From: Roseomonas alba | GTDB taxonomy: Bacteria > Pseudomonadota > Alphaproteobacteria > Acetobacterales > Acetobacteraceae | Direction: 5' to 3' | NCBI RefSeq assembly: GCF_019430885.1 | Contig: NZ_JAHYBZ010000005.1 | Location: forward strand, 62,001-126,000 | Length of the DNA stretch: 64,000 nt | Part shown: positions 1 through 9,468 of the stretch, piece after piece | Position numbering within the stretch: the first letter of the stretch is position 1 | Layout of the letters: the number at the start of each line of letters is the position of its first letter | Position numbers and translations under genes: made by a program | The notes under the pieces: generated by a model | Told to the model about the DNA's origin: nothing | Database searches by the model: none | Seen by the model: the letters and a program-made list of their open reading frames with translations, nothing else

Positions 1-431
1 GCTGGGAAGGAAAGCCCCAGCAGGGAGGCCAGACGGGTCACGTAGTCCGGGATCCGGTTGCGATTCACTGCCGCCCAGACGCCGAGCGGAATGCCGATCA
101 CCGCGCCGATCAGCAGCGCGGCGAGGGTCAGCTCGATGGTCCAGGGCAGGACCTCGGTCACTTCCAGCAGCACGGGCCGGCCCGTGACCAGGGAGGTGCC
201 CCAATCCCCGCGCAGCGCGCCCCATAGGAACTCGAAATACTGCACGGCGAGCGGCCGATCGAGCCCGAGCCGCACCCGCATCGCCGCGATCGCATCGGCC
301 GTCGCCTGGTCCCCCAGCACCACCTGGGCCGGATCGCCCGGCACGACCCTTACGATGAAGAAGACCAGCGTCAGCACGGCCCAGAGCGTGATGACCGCGA
401 AGCCGAGCCGCCTGACGACGAAGGCGGTCAT
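1..431 (-). CDS. ABC transporter permease, DppB/OppB type (partial, runs off the left edge)
   Basis: The first about 143 residues of an inner-membrane permease of a peptide/nickel-type ABC importer; the 3' end lies outside the window. Reading from the ATG at 431, a hydrophobic helix (about residues 8-28) is followed by the family pattern VVPGDPA, then RLGLDRPLAVQYFEFL, then GDWGTS and a second hydrophobic stretch. This is the usual DppB N-terminus. It starts 10 bases after the stop of the receptor gene 442-2001, so receptor then permease form one operon. The second permease and the ATPases would be expected further left. The substrate cannot be read from sequence. Confidence 0.9.
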   Translation of the reverse strand, partial: MTAFVVRRLGFAVITLWAVLTLVFFIVRVVPGDPAQVVLGDQATADAIAAMRVRLGLDRPLAVQYFEFLWGALRGDWGTSLVTGRPVLLEVTEVLPWTIELTLAALLIGAVIGIPLGVWAAVNRNRIPDYVTRLASLLGLSFP

Positions 432-441
432 GCCGTCGCGG

Positions 442-2001
442 TCACCGCGTGAAGCGCGTCGTCTCGAGCAGCGGCGGCGCCAGGTTCAGCGACGCCTTCA
501 GCTCGTAGCCGAGGTCGAGATTGGTCCGATAGGCCCAGAGCTGCATCTGCTCGTAGACCGGCACGGCGCAGACCTCCCGCACGATCTTGTCCTGGGCAGT
601 GCGCCACAGGGCGATGGCGCGGTCGCGGTCGGTCTCGCCGCGTGCCGCGTCGATCTCGGCATCCGCGACACGGCAATGAGAAAAGTTGGTCACCGCCGTC
701 GGCGTGCCGACGATCGAGCGCGAATGGAAGAACTGCGTCAGATAAACATCCGCCACCGGGAACCGTGCCGCCTGGAAATGCACCACCTGGCTGAGATTCT
801 GCCGGATCTGCTGATGGAAGGTGGCGTGCTCGACCGGCGTGATCTCGAGCGTGATGCCCGCGCGGCGGAGCTGCGCCTGGATGCCTTCCATCACGCTCAT
901 CATCCCCGGCAGGGTGGTGTGGATGGCACGGATGGTGATGCCGTTGGGGTGGCCGGCCTCGGCCAGCAGGGCGCGGGCGCGCGCGATATCGGGCGGCAGC
1001 AGCGGCGCGTTGGGATTATGCCCCAGATAGCCGCGCGGCACGACGGACAGCGCGGTGACCGAGGTGTTCGGGCCGCGGAGCTGCACGATCTGATCGCGGT
1101 TGATGGCGTGGGCGATGGCCTGCCGCACCCGGATGTCATCCAGCGGCGGCATGGTCATGTTCAGATGGATGACCGACATCTCCGCCGGTTGCATGGCGAT
1201 GACGCGCACATTCGGAAGCTGCTGCGTCCGCGTGAACCAGGTCTGGTCCTGGCGGCCATAGATCATGTCAAGCTCGCCGGCCTGGAAGGCGAGGTCGCGC
1301 GCCGCATCCGAGGGTATGAAGCGGTACATTACCTCCCGGATCTGCGGCTTGCCGCGGAAATACTGGTCGTTTGCGACCAGGCGTCCATATTGCTGCGGCA
1401 CGTATTCGGCGAAGGCGAAGGGGCCGGTGCCGATCGGGCGCCGGCGGAAGCCCTCATTGCCCAACTGCTCGACCGCCGCCTTGCAGACCTGGAACCCGCC
1501 CGCGTAGTTCATCACGGCGCCGAGCAGGCTCGGGATGTTCTCCTTCAGTGTGATGCGGACGGTATAGCGGTCCACAGCCTCCACGCGGTCGAAGGCAACG
1601 TAGTCCGAGGAGAAGGAAGAGGTGTCGCGCGTTGCCGCGCGGTTCAGCGAGAAGACCGCATCCTCGGCGGTGAATTCGCCGAACCCGCCATGGCACTGCA
1701 CGCCCTGGCGCAGATGGAACGTCCAGGTTTTCCCGTCAGCGGAACTCTCCCAGCGTTCCGCGAGATCCGCTTCCATGAACTCGGGCGAAAGCTCGCCCGG
1801 CTTGATGCGGACCAGGCCGTTGAAGATCCATTGCAGGAAGCCACGACCGGGCGTCGATGAGTTCAGGTGCGGGTCGAGCACCCCGGCATCAGCCGATGCG
1901 ATGCCGACGCGCAAGGTCGTCTGCTGCGCCTGCGCAGGCGCCATCGCGCCAAAGGTCACGGCCGCGCCAAGCGCGGCGAGGGCTGCGATCCGCCTCATCA
2001 T
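442..2001 (-). CDS. ABC transporter substrate-binding protein, family 5 (peptide/opine type)
   Basis: A 519-residue periplasmic receptor of the SBP_bac_5 (DppA/OppA) family, feeding a DppB-type permease encoded immediately downstream. The start at 2001 gives a clean Sec signal peptide with likely cleavage after APAQA at about residue 25, and GGAGAGG lies about 6 bases upstream. The longer open frame reaching 2568 is antisense to hutF and lacks a signal peptide, so it was not used. Family traits include GVLDPHLNSS near the mature N-terminus, an AEDAVFSLNR-type segment and a GTGPF segment. The gene is divergent from hutF with 84 bases between starts, so the two may share regulation. The ligand is unknown. 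Confidence 0.9.
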   Translation of the reverse strand: MMRRIAALAALGAAVTFGAMAPAQAQQTTLRVGIASADAGVLDPHLNSSTPGRGFLQWIFNGLVRIKPGELSPEFMEADLAERWESSADGKTWTFHLRQGVQCHGGFGEFTAEDAVFSLNRAATRDTSSFSSDYVAFDRVEAVDRYTVRITLKENIPSLLGAVMNYAGGFQVCKAAVEQLGNEGFRRRPIGTGPFAFAEYVPQQYGRLVANDQYFRGKPQIREVMYRFIPSDAARDLAFQAGELDMIYGRQDQTWFTRTQQLPNVRVIAMQPAEMSVIHLNMTMPPLDDIRVRQAIAHAINRDQIVQLRGPNTSVTALSVVPRGYLGHNPNAPLLPPDIARARALLAEAGHPNGITIRAIHTTLPGMMSVMEGIQAQLRRAGITLEITPVEHATFHQQIRQNLSQVVHFQAARFPVADVYLTQFFHSRSIVGTPTAVTNFSHCRVADAEIDAARGETDRDRAIALWRTAQDKIVREVCAVPVYEQMQLWAYRTNLDLGYELKASLNLAPPLLETTRFTR

Positions 2002-2085
2002 ATTGCCTCTCCTGTTCTTGGCGCGGAGTGTTTCACGGCGCGCCCGAGAGGTGCAAGCATGTGCCGCTGTCCAAACGGAATCCCC

Positions 2086-3450
2086 ATGCCCAGTCTGATC
2101 CTCTCCCACGCATTGCTGCCTGAAGGCTGGGCGCAGGACGTGCTTCTCGTCACCGATGCGGAGGGCCGCATCCTCGAACTGCGCCCCGACACGCGCGATG
2201 CGGCGTTGCCGCGAGAGACGGGCATCGCCGTGCCCGGCCTGCCGAACCTGCATTCCCACGCCTTCCAGCGCGGCATGGCGGGCCTGTCGGAACACGCCGG
2301 CGCCGCCGAGGATTCCTTCTGGACCTGGCGCGAGGTGATGTATCGCTTCCTCGCCCGCCTGACCCCCGACGACGTCGAGGCGATCGCTACCCTTGCCTAT
2401 GCCGAGATGCTGGAATCCGGCTTCACCCGCGTCGGCGAGTTCCACTACCTGCACCACGACCCGGATGGTCGCCCCTATGCCGACATGGCCGAGATGGCGA
2501 TGCGCATCGCCGCGGCAGCGACGGCGACCGGCATCAACCTCACGCTGCTGCCCTGCTTCTACGCGCATGGCGAGGTGGGTGGCGGGGCTCCCCTACCGGG
2601 GCAGCGGCGCTTCCTGTCCGATCGCGACGGCTATGCGGCGCTGATCGGCGGGAGCCGCCGCGCCATTGCCGGCCTGCCGGGATCGGTGCTCGGCATCGCG
2701 CCGCATTCTCTGCGGGCGGCGACCTATGACGAGATCCGCGACGTGATGACCCTCGCCGCGCCGGACGAACCCCTGCACATCCACGTCTCCGAACAGGTGA
2801 AGGAGGTCGAGGCGAGCCGTGCCATCCTTGGCATGCCCCCCATCGCGGCCCTGGCGGAGGCGGTCGGCCTGTCCCCGCGCTGGTGCCTGATCCACGCGAC
2901 CCATGGCACCGACGAGGAATTGCAGACGGTTGCCGCATCCGGCGCCGTGGTTGGGCTGTGTCCGGTGACCGAGAGCAATCTCGGCGACGGCATCTTCCCC
3001 GCTCTGCGGTTCCGCGACTCTGGCGGCCGCTTCGGCGTGGGCACGGATTCGAACATCCTGATCTCCGCGCCCGAGGAGCTGCGCGTGCTGGAATACGTGC
3101 AGCGCCTGATCGAGCGCCGGCGCAACGTGCTGGCGCCGCGCGGCGCCAGCACGGCGCGGACGCTGTGGCAGGCGGCGCTGGCCGGCGGCAGCCAGGCCCT
3201 CGGGGGCGGGCCGGGGGGGCTGGTGCCCGGCGCCTGGGCGGATCTCGTGCTGCTCGACCCCGCGCATCCGGCGCTCGCCGCGCGGGCGGAGGATCGCTGG
3301 CTCGACGCGACGGTCTTCGCCGCCGGGTGCTCGCCAATCCGCACGGTGTTGGTGCGCGGGCGGCGTGTGGTGGTGGACGGCGCCCACCCGCTGCGCGCGG
3401 CCGCCGAGGCGCGCGTCGCCACGATTCTCGCGCGGATTCTGCACGATTGA
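2086..3450 (+). CDS. hutF: Formimidoylglutamate deiminase
   Basis: A 454-residue cytosolic amidohydrolase. HutF hydrolyses N-formimino-L-glutamate to N-formyl-L-glutamate and ammonia in the five-step histidine pathway. Zinc-site HxH is H56/H58 within PNLHSHAFQRGMAG, a hallmark of HutF. HVSEQ, IHATH, CPVTESNLGDGIF and GTDSN follow in the expected order. The start at 2086 matches the family N-terminus (ALLPEGWAQDV); an in-frame ATG at 2059 has a better-placed GAGAGG and cannot be excluded. No hutH, hutU, hutI or hutG is in the window. The gene is followed after 39 bases by two flavoprotein genes, so it may serve a catabolic module other than plain histidine use. Confidence 0.88.
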   Translation: MPSLILSHALLPEGWAQDVLLVTDAEGRILELRPDTRDAALPRETGIAVPGLPNLHSHAFQRGMAGLSEHAGAAEDSFWTWREVMYRFLARLTPDDVEAIATLAYAEMLESGFTRVGEFHYLHHDPDGRPYADMAEMAMRIAAAATATGINLTLLPCFYAHGEVGGGAPLPGQRRFLSDRDGYAALIGGSRRAIAGLPGSVLGIAPHSLRAATYDEIRDVMTLAAPDEPLHIHVSEQVKEVEASRAILGMPPIAALAEAVGLSPRWCLIHATHGTDEELQTVAASGAVVGLCPVTESNLGDGIFPALRFRDSGGRFGVGTDSNILISAPEELRVLEYVQRLIERRRNVLAPRGASTARTLWQAALAGGSQALGGGPGGLVPGAWADLVLLDPAHPALAARAEDRWLDATVFAAGCSPIRTVLVRGRRVVVDGAHPLRAAAEARVATILARILHD

Positions 3451-3489
3451 CGGTATGAACCGCGCCGCCGGCGCGCTTATCCTGTCGAA

Positions 3490-4824
3490 ATGGTGAGCGC
3501 AGACCCGACCTCGATCGCCGGCAAGACCTTCCCGCTGCGCGGGCGGTTCGACCATCTGGTGATCGGGGCGGGAGAGGCGGGCATCGCCGCCGCCCGCGCC
3601 GCCGCCGCATCCGGCGCGAAGACGCTGCTGGTGGACGAGCATCCGCTCGATCCGGGGCTGTTCGGCCTCGATATCCCCTACCTGTTCGGCGCGCGTTTCG
3701 ACGCCGCCATCGGCAATGCCGCGCGGATGGAGGAGCGCGTCGTCGCCGCGCGTCCCGACCTGATCGCGGCGATGGAGGACGGCGTCGAGGTCGCGCTCGG
3801 CACCGCGGCCTGGGGCGGCTTCGTCAAGGCCGCGGCGAGCCATGTCTTTCCGACGCCCGTCATCGGTCTCGCGGATCGGGAGGCGGCCTGGCTTGTCGCC
3901 TGTGACCGCGTGACGCTGGCGATCGGCGCGCGCGACGTGGTGCTGCCATTCCCCGGCTGGACGCTGCCGGGCGTCATGGGCGCGCGGGGCTTCGATGCGC
4001 TGCTGCGGCTTTATGGCGCCTTCTCCGGGCGGCGCATCGCCGTGCTGGGTAGCGACGCGCTGGCCGAAGGCGTCGTCACGTCGGCACGCGCGGCGGGGCT
4101 GGAGGTTGTGCTGCGCCTCGCCGCGCCGACACCCCTGTGCATCGCAGGACGCGAGGAGGTGACCGGCCTGGCCTGGCAGGACGGCGCGACCTGGCGCGAC
4201 ATCGCCTGCGATACGGTGGTGATGGCGGTGGACACCGTGCCGATGGTGGATCTGCCGGAACTGCTCGGCTGCGCCATCGCCTGGGATACGGCGCGGGGCA
4301 GCTTCGTTCCTGCCGGGCAGGGGCCTGTCACGGTCGTCGGTGATGCCGCCGGCACAGCGCCGGCTGCCCGCGACGCCTGGTTGCGCCTGGCCCTGGCCGA
4401 GGACCATGCGTTGGTCTGCGCCTGTGAGGAGGTCACCGCCGGCGACCTGCGTGCGCTGCGCCCGCCACGCTACCTCGAAGCAGCGGGGCCGGAGGCGGGA
4501 CTGGCGGCGCTCGGCACGCTGAACCAGGACCAGGTGAAGCGCCTGACGCGTGCCGGTATGGGACCCTGCCAGGGCCGCCGCTGCCGGGAGAGCGTGCATG
4601 CGCTGCTGTCGCGCGATCGTCCTGCGCCGCTCGCCTCCTATCGCGCGCCGTTGCGGCCGTTGCCGCTGTCGGTGCTCGCCGCGTTGGAAGAGGACCCCGC
4701 GCTGCGCGCCAACTGGACCGGCTGGTTCGGCATCGCCGCGCAATGGCTGCCGCATTGGGAGCCGGTGCCCGAGAATCCCGAATTCATCGGCGGCCGGCTC
4801 AGCGGAGAGGATGTGGTGAAGTGA
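3490..4824 (+). CDS. FAD/NAD(P)-binding oxidoreductase with a [2Fe-2S] cysteine set (opine oxidase A / HcnB-like)
   Basis: A 444-residue flavoprotein. An N-terminal dinucleotide-binding motif VIGAGEAGIAAA lies at residues 24-35, and a second Rossmann segment (RRIAVLGSDALAEG) lies near the middle. The C-terminus carries Cys310-x-Cys312 (CACEEVT) and Cys360-x4-Cys365 (GPCQGRRC), the pattern of BFD-like [2Fe-2S] domains. This arrangement is typical of the larger subunit of two-subunit opine, D-hydroxyproline and HcnBC-type amine dehydrogenases. The partner gene begins inside the stop codon, which supports a heteromeric enzyme. The true substrate is not deducible; hydrogen-cyanide synthase is unlikely because no hcnA is present. 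Confidence 0.82.
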   Translation: MVSADPTSIAGKTFPLRGRFDHLVIGAGEAGIAAARAAAASGAKTLLVDEHPLDPGLFGLDIPYLFGARFDAAIGNAARMEERVVAARPDLIAAMEDGVEVALGTAAWGGFVKAAASHVFPTPVIGLADREAAWLVACDRVTLAIGARDVVLPFPGWTLPGVMGARGFDALLRLYGAFSGRRIAVLGSDALAEGVVTSARAAGLEVVLRLAAPTPLCIAGREEVTGLAWQDGATWRDIACDTVVMAVDTVPMVDLPELLGCAIAWDTARGSFVPAGQGPVTVVGDAAGTAPAARDAWLRLALAEDHALVCACEEVTAGDLRALRPPRYLEAAGPEAGLAALGTLNQDQVKRLTRAGMGPCQGRRCRESVHALLSRDRPAPLASYRAPLRPLPLSVLAALEEDPALRANWTGWFGIAAQWLPHWEPVPENPEFIGGRLSGEDVVK

Positions 4825-5948
4825 TCGTCATCGTCGGCGGCGGCGTCACCGGCCTGTCCACCGCCTTCTGGCTGGCGCGTGAGGGCCATCCCGTCACGGT
4901 GGTCGAGAAAGGCATCGTCGGCTGGGAGGCGAGCGGGCGCAACGGCGGCGGCTGCACCCATCCCTATTCCCCGCTGTTCCGCGAGGAGCAGCGGCTCTGG
5001 CCGATGATGGACGAGTTGCTCGGCCACCCGACGGAATGGCGCGGCCATCGGCTGAAGGTCGCGTTGGATGAGGGCCAGCTCGACCGGATGTGGAAGTCGA
5101 CAACGCTCGCGACCGACCAGGGATTCGAGGCCGTGGCGCTCGATCGCGCGGAATTGCGAGAACTGGTGCCCTGGGTCGGTGACAACGCGATCGGCGGCAT
5201 CCATTGGAAATATGGGGGCCACGCGAACCCGCAGCGTACCAGCCAGGCCTATGCCTGGGCGGTGGAACGCCATGGCGGGCGCATCCTGCAGCACACGGCG
5301 GTGCGCGGCATCCGCGTGCAGGGTGGCCGTGCCGTCGCGGTCGAGACCAGCGCCGGGGAGATCGGCTGCGACGCGGTGGTGATCGCTGCGGGGCCGCATA
5401 CGGCGGCGCTGGCGGAACCGCTCGGCCATCGCGTGCCGATGGCGCCTGCGCGGGTCGAGATGATCGTCACCGAACCGCTGCCGCCCATCGCGTTTGGCGG
5501 CGTGGATGGCAACGGGCTGTACGGGCGGCAGACGCTGCGCGGAAACCTCGCCTATGGCGGCGGGCCGCATGAATGGATCGACCTGGATGGCGAGGCAACG
5601 CCGCGCCCAGTGAATACCCCCATCATCGCCGGCCTGGCGCGGCGGCTGAACGAGATGTTCCCGCGCCTGGGGCATGTGCGCGTCATCCGATCCTGGGGCG
5701 GCATCGTCGAGAACACGCCGGATGGGCGGCCGATCCTCGACCGCCTGGAAGACCCAGGCAATGTCGTGGTGGCGAGCATGTCCTCGGTCGGCTTCGGCCT
5801 GTCGCCGGCGACCGGGCGTGCGCTGGCGCAGCTTGTGCTGCAGGGCTTCTGCGACTTTGCCGATCTGTCGCAGCTGAAGCTGTCGCGCTTCGGCAATCTG
5901 CCGATGGACTGGCGCAGCCGGCAGGGCTGGGACGCCCTGCCGGCGTAG
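4821..5948 (+). CDS. FAD-dependent DAO-family oxidoreductase (opine oxidase B / HcnC-like)
   Basis: A 375-residue member of the glycine/D-amino-acid oxidase family that removes a hydride from a secondary or primary amine. The start is a GTG overlapping the upstream stop (GTGA at 4821-4824), with GGAGAGG about 10 bases upstream; the longer ATG frame from 4743 buries the GxGxxG motif inside and was rejected. IVGGGVTGLS is at the very N-terminus. The C-terminal FAD-contact block ENTPDGRPILDR and SSVGFGLSPATG is present. Translational coupling with the 444-residue flavoprotein indicates a two-subunit dehydrogenase. Convergent with the receptor gene that ends at 6000. Confidence 0.85.
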   Translation: MIVIVGGGVTGLSTAFWLAREGHPVTVVEKGIVGWEASGRNGGGCTHPYSPLFREEQRLWPMMDELLGHPTEWRGHRLKVALDEGQLDRMWKSTTLATDQGFEAVALDRAELRELVPWVGDNAIGGIHWKYGGHANPQRTSQAYAWAVERHGGRILQHTAVRGIRVQGGRAVAVETSAGEIGCDAVVIAAGPHTAALAEPLGHRVPMAPARVEMIVTEPLPPIAFGGVDGNGLYGRQTLRGNLAYGGGPHEWIDLDGEATPRPVNTPIIAGLARRLNEMFPRLGHVRVIRSWGGIVENTPDGRPILDRLEDPGNVVVASMSSVGFGLSPATGRALAQLVLQGFCDFADLSQLKLSRFGNLPMDWRSRQGWDALPA

Positions 5949-5999
5949 CGCGGCTTGATCGCGTGATTTAGATCTTTGGCGCCTGCATGCCTGCGGCCA

Positions 6000-7616
6000 T
6001 CATGCCCAGGCCCAGTCGTAGACGTTCCAGGTGATGTCCGTGACGTACTGGTTCGGCGTCGGGCCCTGGAGCTGCTTCCGCTTCATATGCCCCTGCACCG
6101 AACCGCCCTGCGCGGCGAAGGGCACTTCCTCATGCAGGATGGCCTGGATCTGCTTGTAGGTGGCGATGCGATCCGCCTGTTCGGTCTGCGTCACGCCGAG
6201 TTCCAGCAGGCGGTCCACCTCGGCATTCTCGTACTGGACGTAGTTCGATCCCTGGCGGTGCTTCACCGGGATCATCTTGGAATGGCAGCGCGCAGTGTAG
6301 TCCGGATCGAGACCCACCGTCGGATCCCAGGCGACCAGCAATGTGTCGAAGCGCGACTGCGTGGTGTATTCACCCCACACCACGGAAGCTGGCATGTTGC
6401 GGATTTCCATCTCCACGCCGATCGCCTTCCAATTCTGCTGGAACAGTGCCTGGCAGCCCTGGCGCGCGACATTGCCCGCCGTCGTGGACATTGTGAATTT
6501 GAGCTGCACGCCATCCTTCGCGCGGATGCCGTCCGGGCCCTTCCGCCAGCCGGCCTCATCCAGCAGCTTCTCGGCGCCGGCGGGGTCGTTCGTGTAGTCG
6601 CGCAGGTCGCTGTTGTAAGCCCAGTGCGTGGGCTGCAGGTAGGACAGAGTGCGTGGCCAGGTGCCGAAATAGATGTCGTCGATCGACTTCTGCATCTGCG
6701 TCGCCATGGTCAGCGCCTTCCGCACGCGCGGATCGCTGAATTGCGGCTTGCCGCAGTTGAAGTAGATGAACTGCACATTGGGCGACGGGTAGCGCAGGAA
6801 GTCGCGATCGGGGAAGGCGCGCGCCTCGGTCCAACGGTCATTGGGCACGCCAGCCAGGGCGAAGTAGTCCACCTCGCCCGTGCGTGCCTGGCCGTAGGCC
6901 GCCATCTGGTCCGGCACGAATTTGTGGATGAACTGGCGCACCTTGGCCGGGCCGCGGTGGTAGTTCGGGTTGCGCTCATAGACCATGTGGCTGCCGGCGG
7001 TGCGGCTGCGCAGGGTGAAGGGCCCGGTGCCGATCGGCTGGCTATTGAAGGCCGCCGTCTGGATGTTCTGCTCACGCCCCAGAATGTGCTGCGGGACGAT
7101 GTGCATGTTCTGCCACGCCCAGAGGAAGGGCACGAAGGGGCGCGAGAGCTCCATCTCGATCGTATGGTCGTCCTTCACGCGGAAGACCTTGATCAGATCG
7201 AAGCCCGAACGCGACCGCACCGCGACCGCCGGATTCATGATGGTCTGGTAGGTGAACTCGACATCCTTCGCGGTGAAGGGCTGGCCGTCGGACCATTTCA
7301 CATCGCGCTTGAGGTTGACCGTCCAGGTCAACCCATCGGCCGAGATGCCGCCATTCTGGCGCGACGGCACCTGGACCGCGAGGTTGGGGATGAAGTCGCC
7401 CTTGTCGTTTACGTCCCACAGCGCGTCGAACAGGCAGGCCTCGGGCACGTTCTCGGTGCCGGCGTTGACGTAGAGCAGCGGGTTGAACTGCACCGGTTCC
7501 TGCGTCATCGCCAGGATGATGCGGTCCCGGTTGATGGATTGCGCCCGGACGGTGGGCGCGGCGAGCAGCGTCGCGGAACCGGCAAGAATACCGCGGCGCG
7601 AAATCCGGATGGTCAT
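6000..7616 (-). CDS. ABC transporter substrate-binding protein, family 5
   Basis: A 538-residue periplasmic receptor of the peptide-binding (SBP_bac_5) family, last gene of the sarcosine-oxidase/importer operon. The start at 7616 follows a strong AAGGAGG. The leader carries SRRGILAG, a twin-arginine-like motif, and ends near APTVRAQ, so export may be by Tat or Sec. FNPLLYVNAG, FTAKDVEFTYQ and QPIGTGPF are family landmarks. It lies 26 bases after the DppC-type permease, and all other importer parts are upstream in the same operon. The ligand is likely a nitrogenous compound handled by the co-encoded oxidase; that is inference. Confidence 0.9.
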   Translation of the reverse strand: MTIRISRRGILAGSATLLAAPTVRAQSINRDRIILAMTQEPVQFNPLLYVNAGTENVPEACLFDALWDVNDKGDFIPNLAVQVPSRQNGGISADGLTWTVNLKRDVKWSDGQPFTAKDVEFTYQTIMNPAVAVRSRSGFDLIKVFRVKDDHTIEMELSRPFVPFLWAWQNMHIVPQHILGREQNIQTAAFNSQPIGTGPFTLRSRTAGSHMVYERNPNYHRGPAKVRQFIHKFVPDQMAAYGQARTGEVDYFALAGVPNDRWTEARAFPDRDFLRYPSPNVQFIYFNCGKPQFSDPRVRKALTMATQMQKSIDDIYFGTWPRTLSYLQPTHWAYNSDLRDYTNDPAGAEKLLDEAGWRKGPDGIRAKDGVQLKFTMSTTAGNVARQGCQALFQQNWKAIGVEMEIRNMPASVVWGEYTTQSRFDTLLVAWDPTVGLDPDYTARCHSKMIPVKHRQGSNYVQYENAEVDRLLELGVTQTEQADRIATYKQIQAILHEEVPFAAQGGSVQGHMKRKQLQGPTPNQYVTDITWNVYDWAWA

Positions 7617-7642
7617 GTTGCGAGCCTCCTTTTTCTTGTGAA

Positions 7643-8518
7643 TCACGGATCCATGCGCAGGCGTGGGTCGAGCGCATCGCGCAGCCCGTCGCCCAGGAAG
7701 TTGAAGCCCATCACCGTAAGCGTGATCGCCGCCCCCGGCAGGATGGCGAGCCAGGGCACCGTATCGAAATAGCCCTGGGCATTGGTGAGCATGTTGCCCC
7801 AGGAGGCCAGCGGCGGCTGCACGCCATAGCCGAGATAGGAGATGTAGCTCTCCATCAGCACGGCCGAGGCGACTTTCAACGTCGCCGCCACCAGGATCGG
7901 CGCGGCGGCATTGGGCAGCAGCTCGCGGAACATGATGCGCCGTCGCGAGGCCCCGAGCGCGCGCGCGGCGGCGACGAAATCCTGTTCCTTCAGATGCAGG
8001 ATCTCGGCGCGCACGATGCGGCTCACTTCCATCCACGACGACAGCCCGATGATCAGCGAAATGGACAGCAACGTCGGCGGCACGAAGGCAGCGACCACCA
8101 GCAGGAGGAAGACCTGCGGAAAGCACAGCATCGTATCGACGAAGCGCATCAGCAGCATGTCGATCCAGCCGCCGAGGAACCCCGCCGTGATGCCGATCAG
8201 CGCGCCCGTCGCGACGGTGGTGACCATCGCCACCAGCCCCACCGTCAGTGACACCCGTCCGCCATAGAGCAGCCGCGACAGCGTATCCCGCCCCAGTTCA
8301 TCCGTGCCGAGCGGATGCGCCCACTCCGCGAAGGGCGGGCGGAAGCGCAGGGCCGTGTCGAGCAGCGTCGGGTCCTGCGGTGCGAAGGCCGGCGCGAAGA
8401 GGGCGGAGGCCATCAGCAGCGCGACCACGAAGGCACCGGCCAGGGCCAGGCGATGCCGCCTGAAGCGCGCCCAGACGCGCCCGGCCTGGCTCTCCGGCGG
8501 GGCGGCGGTCGCGCTCAT
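7643..8518 (-). CDS. ABC transporter permease, DppC/OppC type
   Basis: A 291-residue inner-membrane permease. A cytosolic N-terminus precedes the first helix (about residues 24-46). The family signature HPLGTDELGRDTLSRLLYGG follows, then four or five further helices. The ATPase-docking EAA loop is visible as AAARALGASRRRIMFREL. It overlaps the preceding dppB-like gene by an ATGA at 8515-8518, so the two permeases are translationally coupled. Confidence 0.93.
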   Translation of the reverse strand: MSATAAPPESQAGRVWARFRRHRLALAGAFVVALLMASALFAPAFAPQDPTLLDTALRFRPPFAEWAHPLGTDELGRDTLSRLLYGGRVSLTVGLVAMVTTVATGALIGITAGFLGGWIDMLLMRFVDTMLCFPQVFLLLVVAAFVPPTLLSISLIIGLSSWMEVSRIVRAEILHLKEQDFVAAARALGASRRRIMFRELLPNAAAPILVAATLKVASAVLMESYISYLGYGVQPPLASWGNMLTNAQGYFDTVPWLAILPGAAITLTVMGFNFLGDGLRDALDPRLRMDP

Positions 8519-9468
8519 CGCAGCCTCACCCGCGGATCGATGGCGGCGATGGCGATGTCGGCAAGCAGATTGCCGAGCACGACGAAGATCGCCGTGAACA
8601 TCATCATGCCCATCAGAACCGGATATTCCTTCATGTTCAGCGCGTCGACGAAAAGCCGGCCCATGCCCGGCCAGCCGAAGATCGTCTCCGTCACCAGCGC
8701 ACCGGAGAACAGGAAGGGCAGTTCCACCCCGAGCAGGGCGATCAGCGGCTTGGCGGCATTGGGGAAGGCATGACGCAGCAGCCGCGCGGCCGGCGGCACG
8801 CCCTTCGCGCGCGCGGTGCGCATGAAATCCTGCTGCATCACCTCAAGGAAGGCGGAGCGCGAATAGCGGCTCCAGGTCGCGGTGATGACCAGCGCCAACA
8901 CCAGGGTCGGCAGCACCAGGTGTTCCAGCAGGGCGAGGATGTTGCCCTCATCCCCCAGCTCCCACATCCCGCCCGAGGGCAGCCAGCGCAACTGGATGGC
9001 GAAGACGAAAATCGCCATCAGGCCGAACCAGAAGGTCGGGAAGGACAGCGCGAACAGCGCCCCTGTCGTCGCCAGCACGTCGAAGACCGAATAGCGCTTC
9101 ACCGCACCCAACACGCCGATCGACAGGCCGAGGACAATGGCCACCGACAGCGCCGATCCCATCAGCAGCAGTGTCGCCGGCACGCGTTCGAGGATCACGT
9201 CCAGCACCGGCCGCCCTCCGAAGAAGGTGTAGCCCCAATTGCCGGAGAAGAGGCCGGAGGCCCATTTGACGTATTGGACGTAGATGGGCTGATCGAGGCC
9301 GAAGATGACCTTGATGCGTTCGATGTCCTGCACCTGGATCGTCGGGTTCAGCGTATAGACGGCGAGCGGCCCGCCAGGTGCGAGATGCATCAGCCCGAAG
9401 CCAATCAGCGAGACGCCGATCAGCAGCGGGATGGCCTGCAGCAGCCGCCAGGCGACGAAGCCGATCAT
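8515..9468 (-). CDS. ABC transporter permease, DppB/OppB type
   Basis: A 317-residue inner-membrane permease, partner of the DppC-type protein encoded next. The first helix (about residues 9-30) is followed by the periplasmic loop with FGLDQPIYVQYVKW and GNWGYTFF. The EAA loop reads RTARAKGVPPAARLLRHAFPN. The start codon overlaps the end of the upstream ATPase gene (9465-9468), continuing a chain of overlaps. Length and layout are ordinary for the family. Confidence 0.93.
   Translation of the reverse strand: MIGFVAWRLLQAIPLLIGVSLIGFGLMHLAPGGPLAVYTLNPTIQVQDIERIKVIFGLDQPIYVQYVKWASGLFSGNWGYTFFGGRPVLDVILERVPATLLLMGSALSVAIVLGLSIGVLGAVKRYSVFDVLATTGALFALSFPTFWFGLMAIFVFAIQLRWLPSGGMWELGDEGNILALLEHLVLPTLVLALVITATWSRYSRSAFLEVMQQDFMRTARAKGVPPAARLLRHAFPNAAKPLIALLGVELPFLFSGALVTETIFGWPGMGRLFVDALNMKEYPVLMGMMMFTAIFVVLGNLLADIAIAAIDPRVRLR

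Noticed and set aside
3490..5948. Hydrogen cyanide synthase subunits HcnB/HcnC
   Set aside because: No hcnA; the same protein pair occurs in opine and D-hydroxyproline dehydrogenases and the neighbour is hutF.
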